A stretch of DNA of 40,113 nt from positions 1 to 40,113 of the forward strand of contig CAMCYZ010000008.1 of assembly GCA_945885545.1 (NCBI GenBank), given 5' to 3'. Under the pieces are notes generated by a model, which saw only the letters and a list, made by a program, of their open reading frames with translations, searched no databases and was not told where the DNA came from. This DNA comes from Spirosoma fluviale (GTDB taxonomy: Bacteria > Bacteroidota > Bacteroidia > Cytophagales > Spirosomataceae). A program made the translations under genes and the position numbers. Below, in pieces: positions 8,971-17,157 of the stretch (positions are counted from its first letter, which is position 1; every line of letters begins with the position of its first letter).

Positions 8971-9354
8971 ACTTTCTCTAATTTTCTCAGCAATTTCTGC
9001 CAATTCCTCTTGCGAAATCTTGATTTTGGAATTGAAATTCATATCGTTCATGCTGTTCATGGGTATCAAATGCACGTGTGCGTGCGGAACCTCTAAGCCA
9101 ATTACCGCCACTCCTACCCTTTTGCATGGTACAGCTTTTCTGATAGCCGGTTCTAAAGACTTTGCAAAGGCCATTAATCCACTATAAAGCTCGTCTGAAA
9201 GATCAAAGAGATAATCCACTTCTTTCTTCGGCACTACCAAAGTATGCCCCGGAGCACATGGAAAAACATCAAGAAAGGCAAAGAAATCTTCTGTTTCAGC
9301 TATTTTGTAGCAAGGAATTTCGCCATTTATTATTTTTGTGAATATGGAGGCCAT
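8965..9354 (-). CDS. HIT family nucleotide-binding protein
   Basis: A 129-residue histidine-triad protein of the HINT/Hit branch. The catalytic triad HAHVHL is at residues 91-96, with the middle histidine as nucleophile in the family. The N-terminal ASIFTKIINGEIPCYKIAE is diagnostic of bacterial HIT proteins, as is FPCAPGHTLVVPK (31-43). Members hydrolyse purine nucleoside phosphoramidates or act on dinucleoside polyphosphates in the cytoplasm. In many Bacteroidota the gene lies beside greA; that is not the case here. It ends inside the last codons of the flippase gene. Confidence 0.95.
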   Translation of the reverse strand: MASIFTKIINGEIPCYKIAETEDFFAFLDVFPCAPGHTLVVPKKEVDYLFDLSDELYSGLMAFAKSLEPAIRKAVPCKRVGVAVIGLEVPHAHVHLIPMNSMNDMNFNSKIKISQEELAEIAEKIRESL

Positions 9355-9481
9355 GATTTTAAGAATTTTTATGCAATTTTAGAAAAATCTAAACAAATAC
9401 TTCTCTCGACCTTGAAAATTCTTTCCAAAAAATATTAAAATACAAACCCATTAGCCAACTTAGCTAAATAAATTGCAACTT

Positions 9482-9739
9482 ATGGAAACCGTTAACATTC
9501 ACGATGCCAACAGTCAATTGTCGGCATTGATAAATAAGGTGCTCAATGGCGAGAAAATTATTATTGCTCGTAACAATCAGCCCGTTGTAGAGTTAATCGC
9601 TTTAAAAAAACAAAATCGAGTACCCGGACAGTTAAAGGGCAAAATCAAGGTTTTGGGCACTTGGGAAGAATCCGATGTTGCTGTAAATGAATTATTTGAT
9701 AACCGTGAGATATTCCGAAATGAGAAAAATACTAATTGA
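9482..9739 (+). CDS. Phd/YefM-type antitoxin (VapB partner)
   Basis: The start METVNIHDANSQLSALINKV (ATG at 9482) is chosen over the ATG nine bases upstream because Phd-family proteins begin with this short strand and then helix. The N-terminal domain ends with NNQPVVELIAL, the typical Phd R/N-x-G/Q-x-P-V-A-x-L pattern. The C-terminal half (GQLKGKIKVLGTWEESD...ELFDNREIF) is the disordered toxin-binding part commonly paired with PIN-domain toxins. It binds and neutralises VapC and represses the operon in known systems. It appears intact although its toxin gene is not; the two overlap by 20 nt. Confidence 0.88.
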   Translation: METVNIHDANSQLSALINKVLNGEKIIIARNNQPVVELIALKKQNRVPGQLKGKIKVLGTWEESDVAVNELFDNREIFRNEKNTN

Positions 9740-10103
9740 CACACACATATTAATTTGGTGGTTATCATAACCAGCTAAACTAAAAAAAGACCATTATGAT
9801 TTGATAATAGATTCGGAAAATACAATTTTCGTTAGCGTTGCCAGCTTCTTTGAAATTGGCATTAAAGAAAAAATAGGCAAACTCGAATTTAATGGTAACT
9901 TTGAAACCATTTTGAAATCAAACGGCTTTGAGAGTTTACCAATTACTTTAAAGCATTTAGAAACACTGAGAAAAACAGAATTCACTCATAAAGACCCATT
10001 TGACATGGTTTTGATTGCCCAGGCTATTTCTGAAAATATAGAATTGATTTCTTATAATGGTAAATTTTTAAATGTAGAAGGATTAAAGATAATTTTATGT
10101 TAA
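9720..10103 (+). pseudogene. VapC PIN-domain toxin with in-frame stop
   Basis: From the ATG at 9720 the frame reads MRKILIDTHILIWWLS, then TAA at 9768-9770, then continues without any further stop as PAKLKKDHYDLIIDSE...IFVSVASFFEIGIKEK...THKDPFDMVLIAQA to 10103. This is a VapC-type ribonuclease gene of about 127 codons disrupted by a single nonsense codon at position 17. The stop follows the first active-site aspartate (D7). A restart at TTG 9801 would give a product without D7 that should be inactive. The place of the last acidic residue also reads ISYNG, where the family usually has a D. Read-through is possible but unsupported. Confidence 0.85.
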
Positions 10104-11386
10104 AATTAAAAAGAATAAGTTTCATCATTTCCCTTTTCATTCTTTCAGGGTGTAAGTCCATTGCCATCCCCGTGATGATTTCGCATGAATCCAACTTCCA
10201 AAAAATCCCACTCGGGGGCAATGCTTGGGTCATAAATGGTGCTGAAATCACTAAAAAAGGCCTTGAAAACTGGACTAACTCTAATCAAGTGTGCAATGTT
10301 TATTTCAAAGTAAACAAGGCTGGTAAACTTAAACTTTCAGTATTTTCAGTTGCTGCAAAAAGTAAAATTAAAGTGTCAATTTCCGGCAAAAGTAAAGTGA
10401 TAGAACTAAAAGGCGAAGCCGAAACTATGGCCGGTGAATGGGATATTGTGAAGGCTGGATATGTGGAAATACAACTCGTTGGCATCGAAAAACAAGGGCT
10501 TACTTTCGGAAATATTACTGATTTGGGAATAAGCGGAAGCTGTGTAAACGCTGAAACTTCGTATGTAAAAAACAACGAGGGTAATTACTTCTATTGGGGA
10601 AGACGCGGACCTTCTGTTCATCTCAATTATAACACCGAAGCCTTAGAAAACATCGAATGGTTTTATTCAGAAATAACCGTACCCGAGAAAAACGACGTAA
10701 TTGGCTCTTATTATATGGCTAATGGATTTGGAGAAGGATATTTTGGTATGCAAGTAAATTCAGAAACCGAGAGGAGAGTTTTGTTTTCTATTTGGAGTCC
10801 ATTCACCACCGATGACCCAAGTAAAATACCCGCAGATCAAAAGATAATTTTGCTAAGAAAAGGCCAAAATGTGTACACGGGTGAGTTTGGAAACGAAGGT
10901 GCTGGTGGCCAAAGTTATTTGAAATACAACTGGAAAGTAGGTAATTCCTACAAATTTTTAGTCGGTGCCAAACCTGATGGACTTGGATTTACTACCTACT
11001 CTGCATATTTCTTTGCTCCCGAAGCGAACCAATGGTTGTTGATTGCGAGTTTCAAAAGACCAAAGACCAACACCTACTTGAAAGGCCTTTATTCATTTTT
11101 GGAAAACTTCGAGCCAGAAACCGGCAACCAAGCCCGTCAAGCTAAATACGGAAACCAATGGGCGTTTGACGCCAAAAAAGGTTGGGTCGAAATATCCAAA
11201 ATCACATTCACAGCTGATGCCACCGCCCGAATAGGTTACAGAAAAGACTATGAGGGTGGAAATTCAGGAGATGGTTTTTACCTCAAAAATTGTGGTTTTT
11301 CGAACGAAACCACAGCCATAAAAACTACCTTTGAAAGACCATTAAAAAACATGAAGCCCCAAGTAGATTTCGCCAAACTACCGTAA
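10097..11386 (+). CDS. DUF3472/DUF5077 lipoprotein
   Basis: A 429-residue lipoprotein: signal MLKLKRISFIISLFILSGCK with lipobox LSGC and lipidated C19. Residues ~35-150 form a beta-rich domain resembling DUF5077 (IPLGGNAWVINGAEI..., NVYFKVNKAGKLKLSV). From ~170 to ~400 lies the DUF3472 domain, recognisable from GNYFYWGRRGPSVHLNY, FSIWSPFTTDDP, VYTGEFGNEGAGGQSYLKYNW and LKGLYSFLENFEPETG. Proteins of this type are found near secreted carbohydrate-active enzymes in Bacteroidota, which suggests a role at the cell surface in glycan binding or degradation; no reaction is known. The ATG overlaps the end of the broken vapC by 7 nt. A hairpin follows the stop. Confidence 0.85.
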   Translation: MLKLKRISFIISLFILSGCKSIAIPVMISHESNFQKIPLGGNAWVINGAEITKKGLENWTNSNQVCNVYFKVNKAGKLKLSVFSVAAKSKIKVSISGKSKVIELKGEAETMAGEWDIVKAGYVEIQLVGIEKQGLTFGNITDLGISGSCVNAETSYVKNNEGNYFYWGRRGPSVHLNYNTEALENIEWFYSEITVPEKNDVIGSYYMANGFGEGYFGMQVNSETERRVLFSIWSPFTTDDPSKIPADQKIILLRKGQNVYTGEFGNEGAGGQSYLKYNWKVGNSYKFLVGAKPDGLGFTTYSAYFFAPEANQWLLIASFKRPKTNTYLKGLYSFLENFEPETGNQARQAKYGNQWAFDAKKGWVEISKITFTADATARIGYRKDYEGGNSGDGFYLKNCGFSNETTAIKTTFERPLKNMKPQVDFAKLP

Positions 11387-11392
11387 AGTAAA

Positions 11393-11422
11393 ATTCATGA
11401 ATCTTCAGCAAGACTCATGAAT
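11393..11422. terminator. Hairpin between convergent genes
   Basis: ATTCATGA (11393-11400), 14-nt loop, TCATGAAT (11415-11422), followed by a T-rich run on the plus strand. It lies between the stops of the DUF3472 gene and the convergent oxidoreductase gene and probably terminates both. Confidence 0.5.
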
Positions 11423-11454
11423 TCCTTTTCTATTTTAAATAGAAATTACTTTTA

Positions 11455-12774
11455 TCAAATTTTGACACCCCATTCTCCATTGAGTTTACGGCCTAATAGA
11501 TCATTTGCTTTTTTGTCACCCGCAAATATTTCCTTCTCAGGATTCCAAGCGAGTGGCCTGTTCAGTTGATAAGCGATGTTGGCAATATTGCACAAAGACG
11601 ACGTACGGTGGCCAATCTCAACATCACAAATGGGTTTACTTCGGTTACGAATTGCTTGCAAAAAGTCTTTGTAATGATTTTCGCTTTTATAGACATGTTT
11701 TTCGTTTTCACCAATCACCCTTGTGGCTAATTCTGTTGGACTAGTTTCAATTTTCTTTCGTGCTACTTTGAGTTCTCCTTCCGATCCCACGAAATGTATG
11801 GCGTTATTCCAATCCCAAGGTTCGTGGGTCATGGTAATTCCGTTGGCGTATTTTAGGGTCAAGAATTTCACATCTTTACCATCAGGAGGAGTGAGAGAAA
11901 CTGGGCCACTGCCATCCATATCTAAAGCCCACTGAACAATATCAAACATGTGAGCACCCCAGTCGGTCACCATTCCTCCGCCAAACTCCCTGTAAAGTCT
12001 CCAGTTGGGGAATACGTCCTTGCTAATAGGTGGAGCTAGTTCAGAATTGAAAGGCATATACGCGTTTGGTCCCAACCAAAGTTCCCAATCGAGCCCCTCA
12101 GGAACAGATTCTCCTGGCAAATCATATTTTACTGGCGGTTTTCCAACGTTTACCTTTATATGTTTAATTTCGCCAATATAGCCGTTCCGAACCAACTCAG
12201 CGGCTTGTCGAAACTCTGGCCAAGACCGTTGCATACTACCTGTTTGGAAAACGCTCTTGTGTTTCCGGGCTGCATTTACCATTGCCCTTCCCTCTTTTAC
12301 TGTAAGTGCCAATGGTTTTTCGCAATAAATATCTTTGCCCGCAGCGGCCGCATTGACGGACATCACTGCATGTTGGTGATCTGGCGTGGCAATAACGACC
12401 GCATCAATATCTTTTCTGGCTAATAATTCACGATAATCTTTGTAAACGGCAATGTCAGTGTATGTGCCTAAATTTGTATTTTTTTCATAAACAATCTTTA
12501 TGCGTTCAAGCATCTGATCAGCCTTTGCTTTATAAACTTCGCTTATGGCATTAATTCTCACTTCGTTAGTAGTCAGAAAAGAATTAGCCAAGCCTTTGGC
12601 CTGCTTTCCGGTGCCAATAAAACCTAGATTTATAATGTCGCTGGGAGCACGATAAAGTTCTCCAAGTGTATTTTTACCGCCTAAAACGTGGCGAGGAACA
12701 ATCATGAAACCGCCAATTGCAACGGCCGCCTGCGTAAGAAATCTCCTACGATTTTGAGTATTATTTTCTTTCAT
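11455..12774 (-). CDS. Tat-exported Gfo/Idh/MocA family oxidoreductase
   Basis: A 439-residue NAD(P)-dependent oxidoreductase with a twin-arginine signal: NRRRFLTQAAVAIGGFMIV (8-26). The Rossmann fold carries LGFIGTGKQAKG (50-61) with G-x-G at 54-56, and IATPDHQHAV (128-137). CEKPLALTVKEG (151-162) holds the family's EKP motif, whose lysine takes part in catalysis. The C-terminal half (GGGMVTDWGAHMFDIVQWAL) contains the D-W-G-x-H-x-x-D pattern typical of periplasmic members. Such exported Gfo/Idh/MocA proteins are numerous in Cytophagales and are thought to oxidise or epimerise sugars or act on glycosides; the substrate here is unknown. Confidence 0.93.
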   Translation of the reverse strand: MKENNTQNRRRFLTQAAVAIGGFMIVPRHVLGGKNTLGELYRAPSDIINLGFIGTGKQAKGLANSFLTTNEVRINAISEVYKAKADQMLERIKIVYEKNTNLGTYTDIAVYKDYRELLARKDIDAVVIATPDHQHAVMSVNAAAAGKDIYCEKPLALTVKEGRAMVNAARKHKSVFQTGSMQRSWPEFRQAAELVRNGYIGEIKHIKVNVGKPPVKYDLPGESVPEGLDWELWLGPNAYMPFNSELAPPISKDVFPNWRLYREFGGGMVTDWGAHMFDIVQWALDMDGSGPVSLTPPDGKDVKFLTLKYANGITMTHEPWDWNNAIHFVGSEGELKVARKKIETSPTELATRVIGENEKHVYKSENHYKDFLQAIRNRSKPICDVEIGHRTSSLCNIANIAYQLNRPLAWNPEKEIFAGDKKANDLLGRKLNGEWGVKI

Positions 12775-12850
12775 TTTTAATGGTTGAATATTGAAGGATG
12801 AAGATAACGTTTTTTATGGAAATGTTGGATTATTTAACCCAAAAAAGTAA

Positions 12851-13033
12851 TTAGAAAATCGGCTCCAATAAAAGTCCATAGCGACCGCCTTTAATCATCG
12901 GAAGACCAACCAACCTATTTCCGATGCTCTTAAAAACTATCTCAATAGGTTTTTCAATGTTCGTAATGACTATTTTCAGATGAGGCCGACCGCTCGGTAT
13001 TATTTCAGAAGCATGTCTATTTAGCTTTTGGGT
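12851..13033 (-). pseudogene. Coding remnant without a start codon
   Basis: The minus-strand frame is open for 60 codons before TAA at 12851-12853 and reads as normal-looking protein: IPSGRPHLKIVITNIEKPIE, IVFKSIGNRLVGLPMIKGGR, YGLLLEPIF. No ATG, GTG or TTG sits near its upstream end; the only M is late. The neighbouring frame upstream offers FKNTEITFLNPKAK before a stop, suggesting a frameshift. I do not recognise the family. It is most likely the 3' part of a decayed gene. Confidence 0.35.
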
Positions 13034-13272
13034 TTAAGAAAGTAATTTCTGTGTTTTTGAATGCTAGAATTAAATTTATCAATAAAAGTAATCTAGATAT
13101 GTGTTTAAATCAGGAATCAACAAAATCACATAAAATGGATACCAATAGCATTCCCAGAATTGTGATCTATATAATCAGGAAAGTATATGAAAGGAGTTTA
13201 GAGGGTTTAGGTTTTAGGAATTTTAAAAAAAAGACATCTTACCGAATATACCCCAAGACCATGATTTTCCAT

Positions 13273-13479
13273 TTACACAAACCCTCTAATACTCAAAGTA
13301 CCATTCTCCCTTTGAAAAATAGGCATCAAAGTTTGATTACCTTGTTTGACCGTTCCGAAATAAAAATGACTGTAAGATTTGATTTTCATGGGCATCAAAT
13401 CAGGAAACTGAGCCTTCAGTAGAGCTGGTATCTCTCCATTTGATTTCACGACGTGCTTTGGTACAATTATTCTGGCCAT
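13273..13479 (-). CDS. Small protein of unknown family, copy A
   Basis: A 68-residue protein beginning MARIIVPKHVVKSNGEIPAL and ending GTLSIRGFV. I recognise no known family. It is clearly paralogous to the next gene upstream: I count about 40 identical residues of 68, including MARIIVPKH, VKSN, FPDL, QTL-P-F and GTLSI-GF. Conservation through the whole length, including both ends, argues for selection on protein. There is no signal peptide, membrane segment or cysteine motif; it is probably cytoplasmic and basic. It follows copy B by 71 bases on the same strand and may be co-transcribed with it. Confidence 0.65.
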   Translation of the reverse strand: MARIIVPKHVVKSNGEIPALLKAQFPDLMPMKIKSYSHFYFGTVKQGNQTLMPIFQRENGTLSIRGFV

Positions 13480-13550
13480 GGCTTTACTATTTTAGACGAT
13501 GATGGTTTGATTACAGTTTTATTCTCTAATTAGCACTGAACTAGTTGGGC

Positions 13551-13763
13551 TCAATAACAAGCAAATCCCTTGATACTTAATGTGCCACCTACTCTTCTAA
13601 AAACTGGCGTTAAGGTTTGACTATCATCATTGTGAGTACCACAAAAATTATGACTAAACGAACAAGATTTTTCATAGGATAAATCTGGAAAATGAGTTCT
13701 CAAAAGAGAGATAATCTCAAGATTTGACTTCACTAAATGCTTCGGAACGATAATTCTGGCCAT
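13551..13763 (-). CDS. Small protein of unknown family, copy B
   Basis: A 70-residue paralogue of copy A, starting MARIIVPKHLVKSNLEIISL and ending GTLSIKGFACY. The middle part (residues ~32-50) has diverged most and contains two cysteines absent from copy A (CSFSH, FCGT). The conserved blocks are the N-terminal MARIIVPKH, the helix-like segment up to FPDL, and the C-terminal QTLTPVF-R-GGTLSIKGF. No function can be given. A TAnnTTTG box about 66 bases upstream may serve as promoter for both copies. Confidence 0.65.
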   Translation of the reverse strand: MARIIVPKHLVKSNLEIISLLRTHFPDLSYEKSCSFSHNFCGTHNDDSQTLTPVFRRVGGTLSIKGFACY

Positions 13764-13828
13764 GGTATTTGATATTTATAATGTTTGAAAAGCTTGAATT
13801 AGAATAGCTTACGCCTTCTATTATGAAC

Positions 13829-13836
13829 CAAATGTA
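13829..13836 (-). promoter_or_regulatory. Candidate -7 box for the small-protein pair
   Basis: TACATTTG on the minus strand matches TAnnTTTG, about 66 bases upstream of copy B. No good -33 TTG is visible at the usual spacing. Confidence 0.35.
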
Positions 13837-14013
13837 TACGGAATTTTTTATGCTAAAAAATTTTGCCACATTTTGCTAATATTTTGAGCAATCGAATTTT
13901 AACGTATGGGCAGTATCGAAGGTGAGACCCCTATTGTTTAATAAATGAACTTCGTTTTCCTGCATGCCTTATCCGATTAAAGCTGCGGTACTGAACTAAC
14001 CTCTAGCTCAAAT

Positions 14014-14121
14014 GCCCGCATGAGGGATCGTCGCGGAGCTCCCACGCCTAAGCGTGGAGCGGGAGCAGAGAGCCCGACCCCAACACATGTAGCGATAGCG
14101 GAATGTGGCGGGGACATGCCC
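14014..14121. repeat. GC-rich extragenic repeat-like element
   Basis: A 108-base block much richer in G+C than its surroundings. It starts GCCCGCATGAGGGATCG, contains a hairpin (CACGC, CTAA, GCGTG at its centre), then GAGCCCGACCCC and TAGCGATAGCGG, and ends GGGGACATGCCC. The ends are partly inverted (ATGCCCGCAT... / ...GGACATGCCC). The pattern, with CCCGC-TGAGGGAT followed by an inner hairpin and GCCCG-CCC, resembles REP-like extragenic elements that I know from other Bacteroidota genomes; only one copy is in this window. Confidence 0.5.
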
Positions 14122-14145
14122 AAATTATTTGTCAGAATTATTCAC

Positions 14146-14153
14146 TAAATTTG
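14146..14153 (+). promoter_or_regulatory. Candidate -7 box of metG
   Basis: TAAATTTG is a perfect TAnnTTTG match 54 bases before the metG ATG. The nearest upstream TTTG (14128-14131) is only 14 nt away, shorter than usual, so the -33 element is uncertain. Confidence 0.45.
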
Positions 14154-14207
14154 CAGTCGAAATCACTCTAAAATGGTGTGGAGTGAGAATTTTTTTGAGA
14201 AAATAAG

Positions 14208-16274
14208 ATGAAAAACAATCCGAAAAGATATACCGTTACTGCCGCTTTGATATATGCCAACGGCCCTATACACATTGGCCACTTGGCTGGCTGCTACTTG
14301 CCTGCTGATATTTATGTGCGGTATTTGAGGCTCAAGGGCAAAGATGTGGCTTTTGTGAGTGGCACCGACGAGCACGGGGTGCCGATAACGATCAAGGCCA
14401 AAAAGGAGGGCACTACGCCACAAGCAGTGGTGGACAAGTATTACGGTATTATTAAGGATTCGTTTGAACAGTTTGGGATTTCGTTTGACATCTATTCTCG
14501 GACATCGAACCCGATTCACCACGAGACTTCGCAGGAAATTTTTAAGACGCTTTACGATAAAGGATATTTTGACGAAGTAGTAACTGAGCAGTATTTTGAC
14601 GAGTCGGCTCAAACATTTTTGGCGGATAGATATATTGTAGGCGAATGCCCGAATTGTCATAATCCTGATGCCTATGGCGACCAATGTGAAAAATGTGGCT
14701 CAACGCTTTCGCCTACGGATTTGATTAATCCAAGATCTTCGCTTTCGGGTAATAAACCAGTGATGAAAGCAACGAAAAACTGGTACCTGCCGCTGGACAG
14801 AATGCAGCCTGAGATAGAAAAATATGTAAACAGCCACCCTGAGTGGAAGCCGAATGTGTTTGGGCAGTGTCAGTCGTGGTTGAAGCAAGGCTTGCAGCCG
14901 CGTGCCATGACCCGCGACCTAGACTGGGGCGTGAAAGTGCCTTTGCCAGATACAGAAGGAAAAGTGCTATATGTGTGGTTTGATGCACCTATTGGCTACA
15001 TTTCGATGACCAAAGAGTGGGCTACTACTGCTGGAAAAAATTGGGAGGACTACTGGAAAAGTGAGGACACAAAGCTGGTTCATTTTATTGGGAAGGACAA
15101 TATCGTGTTTCATTGTATTATTTTCCCTGCGACTTTGATGGCCGAAGGTAGCTTTGTTTTACCTGATAATGTTCCTGCAAATGAGTTTATGAACTTGGAA
15201 AACGACAAGATATCGACCTCAAGAAACTGGGCGGTGTGGCTGCATGAATATCTGGAGGAATTTCCGGGCAAGCAAGATGTGTTGCGTTATGCTTTGGCGG
15301 CCAATGCTCCAGAAAGCAAAGACAACGATTTTACTTGGAAAGATTTCCAGACCAAAAACAACTCGGAGTTGGTGGGTATTTTCGGCAACTTTGTAAACCG
15401 CACTGTGGTGCTTACGCAGAAGTTTTATGATGGCAAAGTGCCTGCAAGAGGCGAACTAAGTGAGATAGACCAACAGACACTTGACGCATTGAAACAACTA
15501 CCCTGCGACGTATCGGATGCAATAAAGAACTATAAGTTTAGAGATGCTTTGGCGAGTATGATGGAAATTGCCCGACTTGGCAACAAATATTTGGCCGAAA
15601 CCGAACCTTGGAAAGCCATAAAAGAAGACCCGGAACGTGTAAAAACCATTATGAACATAGCGATGCAGATTACGGCTACTTTGGCCTTGGTTGCCGAGCC
15701 GTTTTTGCCGTTTACTTCACAGAAATTGTTTGAGCAATTGAAGCTTTCTGAATGGAACCTTAACGGGCCTAAACACGAATGGATTGATGCCGGAAATGCT
15801 GATTTGGTGCCGATAGGATTAGAAATCGGCTCGGGGTCATTGCTTTTTGAGAAAATAGAAGACGAAACCATAGACAAACAAGTACAAAAATTACTCGACG
15901 CCAAACGCATGAACGAACTAGAAGGCAAAACCGTAGCAGCAATAAAAGAGAATATTCAATTTGATGATTTTGCGAAGCTAGACATCAGAATAGGCACCAT
16001 TCTGGAAGCAGAAGCAGTGAAAAAAAGCAAGAAATTATTAAAATTTCTAATAGATGACGGTCTAGAAAAACGCACCATTTTAAGTGGAATAGCCGAGCAC
16101 TTCAGCCCAGAAGAAATGGTTGGCCGACAAGTGACTTTCATTGCCAATCTTGCCCCAAGAATGATGATGGGCATAGAGTCGCAAGGCATGATTCTGATGG
16201 CTGAGGACAAAGATGGTTCACTTAGCCTTCTGCAACCTCATAAGGAGGTTTGGAATGGTGCTGGGGTGAGTTGA
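14208..16274 (+). CDS. metG: Methionine--tRNA ligase
   Basis: A class I aminoacyl-tRNA synthetase of 688 residues that charges tRNA-Met. The HIGH motif is at residues 22-25 ([10 protein letters not shown]). The zinc knuckle has four cysteines, C147, C150, C160 and C163 ([18 protein letters not shown]). The KMSKS loop is KISTS (334-338). The anticodon-binding helical domain follows, with the anticodon-reading region around 390-540. From about residue 585 ([18 protein letters not shown]) comes a C-terminal OB-fold tRNA-binding domain, which in known enzymes mediates dimerisation. Length and architecture match the long bacterial form. The chosen ATG has the usual N-terminus [15 protein letters not shown]. 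Confidence 0.97.
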   Translation: MKNNPKRYTVTAALIYANGPIHIGHLAGCYLPADIYVRYLRLKGKDVAFVSGTDEHGVPITIKAKKEGTTPQAVVDKYYGIIKDSFEQFGISFDIYSRTSNPIHHETSQEIFKTLYDKGYFDEVVTEQYFDESAQTFLADRYIVGECPNCHNPDAYGDQCEKCGSTLSPTDLINPRSSLSGNKPVMKATKNWYLPLDRMQPEIEKYVNSHPEWKPNVFGQCQSWLKQGLQPRAMTRDLDWGVKVPLPDTEGKVLYVWFDAPIGYISMTKEWATTAGKNWEDYWKSEDTKLVHFIGKDNIVFHCIIFPATLMAEGSFVLPDNVPANEFMNLENDKISTSRNWAVWLHEYLEEFPGKQDVLRYALAANAPESKDNDFTWKDFQTKNNSELVGIFGNFVNRTVVLTQKFYDGKVPARGELSEIDQQTLDALKQLPCDVSDAIKNYKFRDALASMMEIARLGNKYLAETEPWKAIKEDPERVKTIMNIAMQITATLALVAEPFLPFTSQKLFEQLKLSEWNLNGPKHEWIDAGNADLVPIGLEIGSGSLLFEKIEDETIDKQVQKLLDAKRMNELEGKTVAAIKENIQFDDFAKLDIRIGTILEAEAVKKSKKLLKFLIDDGLEKRTILSGIAEHFSPEEMVGRQVTFIANLAPRMMMGIESQGMILMAEDKDGSLSLLQPHKEVWNGAGVS

Positions 16275-16344
16275 GCGGGTGGATTTGCAAACATGAATAA
16301 TAGTTAGATTTTGTGTTTAAATATGAAAAACTTATTTTAGTATA

Positions 16345-16620
16345 TTGATTAAAGTTTTTATACCTGAAATTAGTAGATTTTTGGGAATCATAATTAGAAT
16401 GTTCTACAACGAACATAATCCTCCCCATTTTCATGCAATTTACAATGAATTCGAAGTGGAAATTGATATCAGGACAATGGAAATATTAAAAGGTCAGCTT
16501 CCGAAAAAGGTTTATAATCTAGTTATTGAATGGGCTATTGAACATAGAGCAGAGCTTATGATAGATTGGGAATTAATGAGAAATGAGAGCCAACCAAATC
16601 CAATTAAACCCTTAGTATAA
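16345..16620 (+). CDS. DUF4160 domain protein
   Basis: A 91-residue protein of the DUF4160 family, recognised from ISRFLGIIIRMFYNEHNPPHFHA, split here as ISRFLGIIIRMFYNEHN (9-25) and PPHFHA (26-31). The segment IDIRTMEILKGQLPKK and the ending helix VIEWAIEHRAELMIDW also fit. The start is TTG at 16345; a usual member would begin with MPEISRF, and here that position reads ATA-CCT-GAA, so the normal ATG may have been lost or the TTG used. DUF4160 genes are very often followed by DUF2442 genes, as here with a 1-nt overlap. The pair is suspected to be a toxin-antitoxin-like or regulatory module, but this is unproven. Confidence 0.85.
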   Translation: MIKVFIPEISRFLGIIIRMFYNEHNPPHFHAIYNEFEVEIDIRTMEILKGQLPKKVYNLVIEWAIEHRAELMIDWELMRNESQPNPIKPLV

Positions 16621-16853
16621 TGCACAATCAAATACCGAAAATAATTAGTGCATTCCCAAAAGAAAATTTTCAACTGGGAATTGTATTTAATGATGGAAAA
16701 AGCAAAACTGTTGATATTAATCCCTTTATTAAAAATGGAGTTTCTGCTGCTTTAAGAGACCCTCAATATTTTAAAAAAGTAATTGTCGAGAATGGATATA
16801 TTACTTGGGAGAATGGTTTTGATTTTTGTCCTGAGTTTTTATACAATTTGTGA
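16620..16853 (+). CDS. DUF2442 domain protein
   Basis: A 77-residue protein with the DUF2442 fold pattern: a short strand (FQLGIVFNDGKSKTVDINPF), then the helical LRDPQYFKKVIVENGYITWENG and FDFCPEFLY. That final block (G-x-I-x-W-x-N-G-x-D-x-x-P-x-x-L) is diagnostic of the family. It overlaps the DUF4160 stop codon by one base, so translation is coupled. DUF2442 proteins are thought to be small cytoplasmic DNA- or protein-binding partners. The next open frame begins immediately after, but it belongs to a decayed gene. Confidence 0.85.
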   Translation: MHNQIPKIISAFPKENFQLGIVFNDGKSKTVDINPFIKNGVSAALRDPQYFKKVIVENGYITWENGFDFCPEFLYNL

Positions 16854-16855
16854 AT

Positions 16856-17157
16856 ATGAGGGTAATTATTTTGAGTTTTTTCGGTGCTCTTCTTTTAACA
16901 TTACTTACTCTACCAACATTCTCCCAAAAACTATTCAACCGAAAACTCATCTCCCGTTTAGAAAGTTTAAAAAAGTTGAACAATTTTGGAGAAATGAACA
17001 TACAAACCTTCAAAATGGTGAACCAGTTTCTACAAATTTAAATGAAGACCAAATTTCTGAAAAAATGGGGCAAACAGACAGCTTAATCCATTTTGAATTA
17101 AAGAAAATAATTGAACAGTTTGGTTTTTCAGGATTTGATTTGGTCGGAAAAAGGTGA
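16856..17157 (+). pseudogene. DUF6624 protein remnant, frameshifted and truncated
   Basis: The ATG at 16856 starts a clear signal peptide (MRVIILSFFGALLLTLLTLP, then TFSQ). At the A6 run 16969-16974 the sensible frame switches: after RLESLKK the -1 frame continues VEQFWRNEHTNLQNGEPVST, and ends TDSLIHFELKKIIEQFGF, SGFDLVGKR, stop at 17157. The block D-S-x-N/I...L-K-x-I-I-E-x-G-x-x-G-x-D-L-V-G-K resembles the core of DUF6624 proteins, which normally go on with an A/S-WLLVQH segment. That segment is missing: the sequence instead runs into an ATPase end. The gene thus has a 1-base deletion and a lost 3' half. Confidence 0.6.

Larger units (their letters stand above)
13764..14207. other. Intergenic stretch before metG
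   Basis: No gene is recognised. The left half is AT-rich. The right half holds a GC-rich repeat-like block (14014-14121) and a -7 box for metG, both listed separately. Confidence 0.6.

Noticed and set aside
12985-13000. GAGCGGTCGGCCT resembling the hairpin repeat of 38-39.7 kb
   Set aside because: Only the first half matches, it lies in a coding remnant, and the second arm is absent.
13051-13422. Plus-strand open frame of 123 codons
   Set aside because: It runs antisense through small protein copy A, whose paralogy supports the minus strand, and shows no recognisable features.
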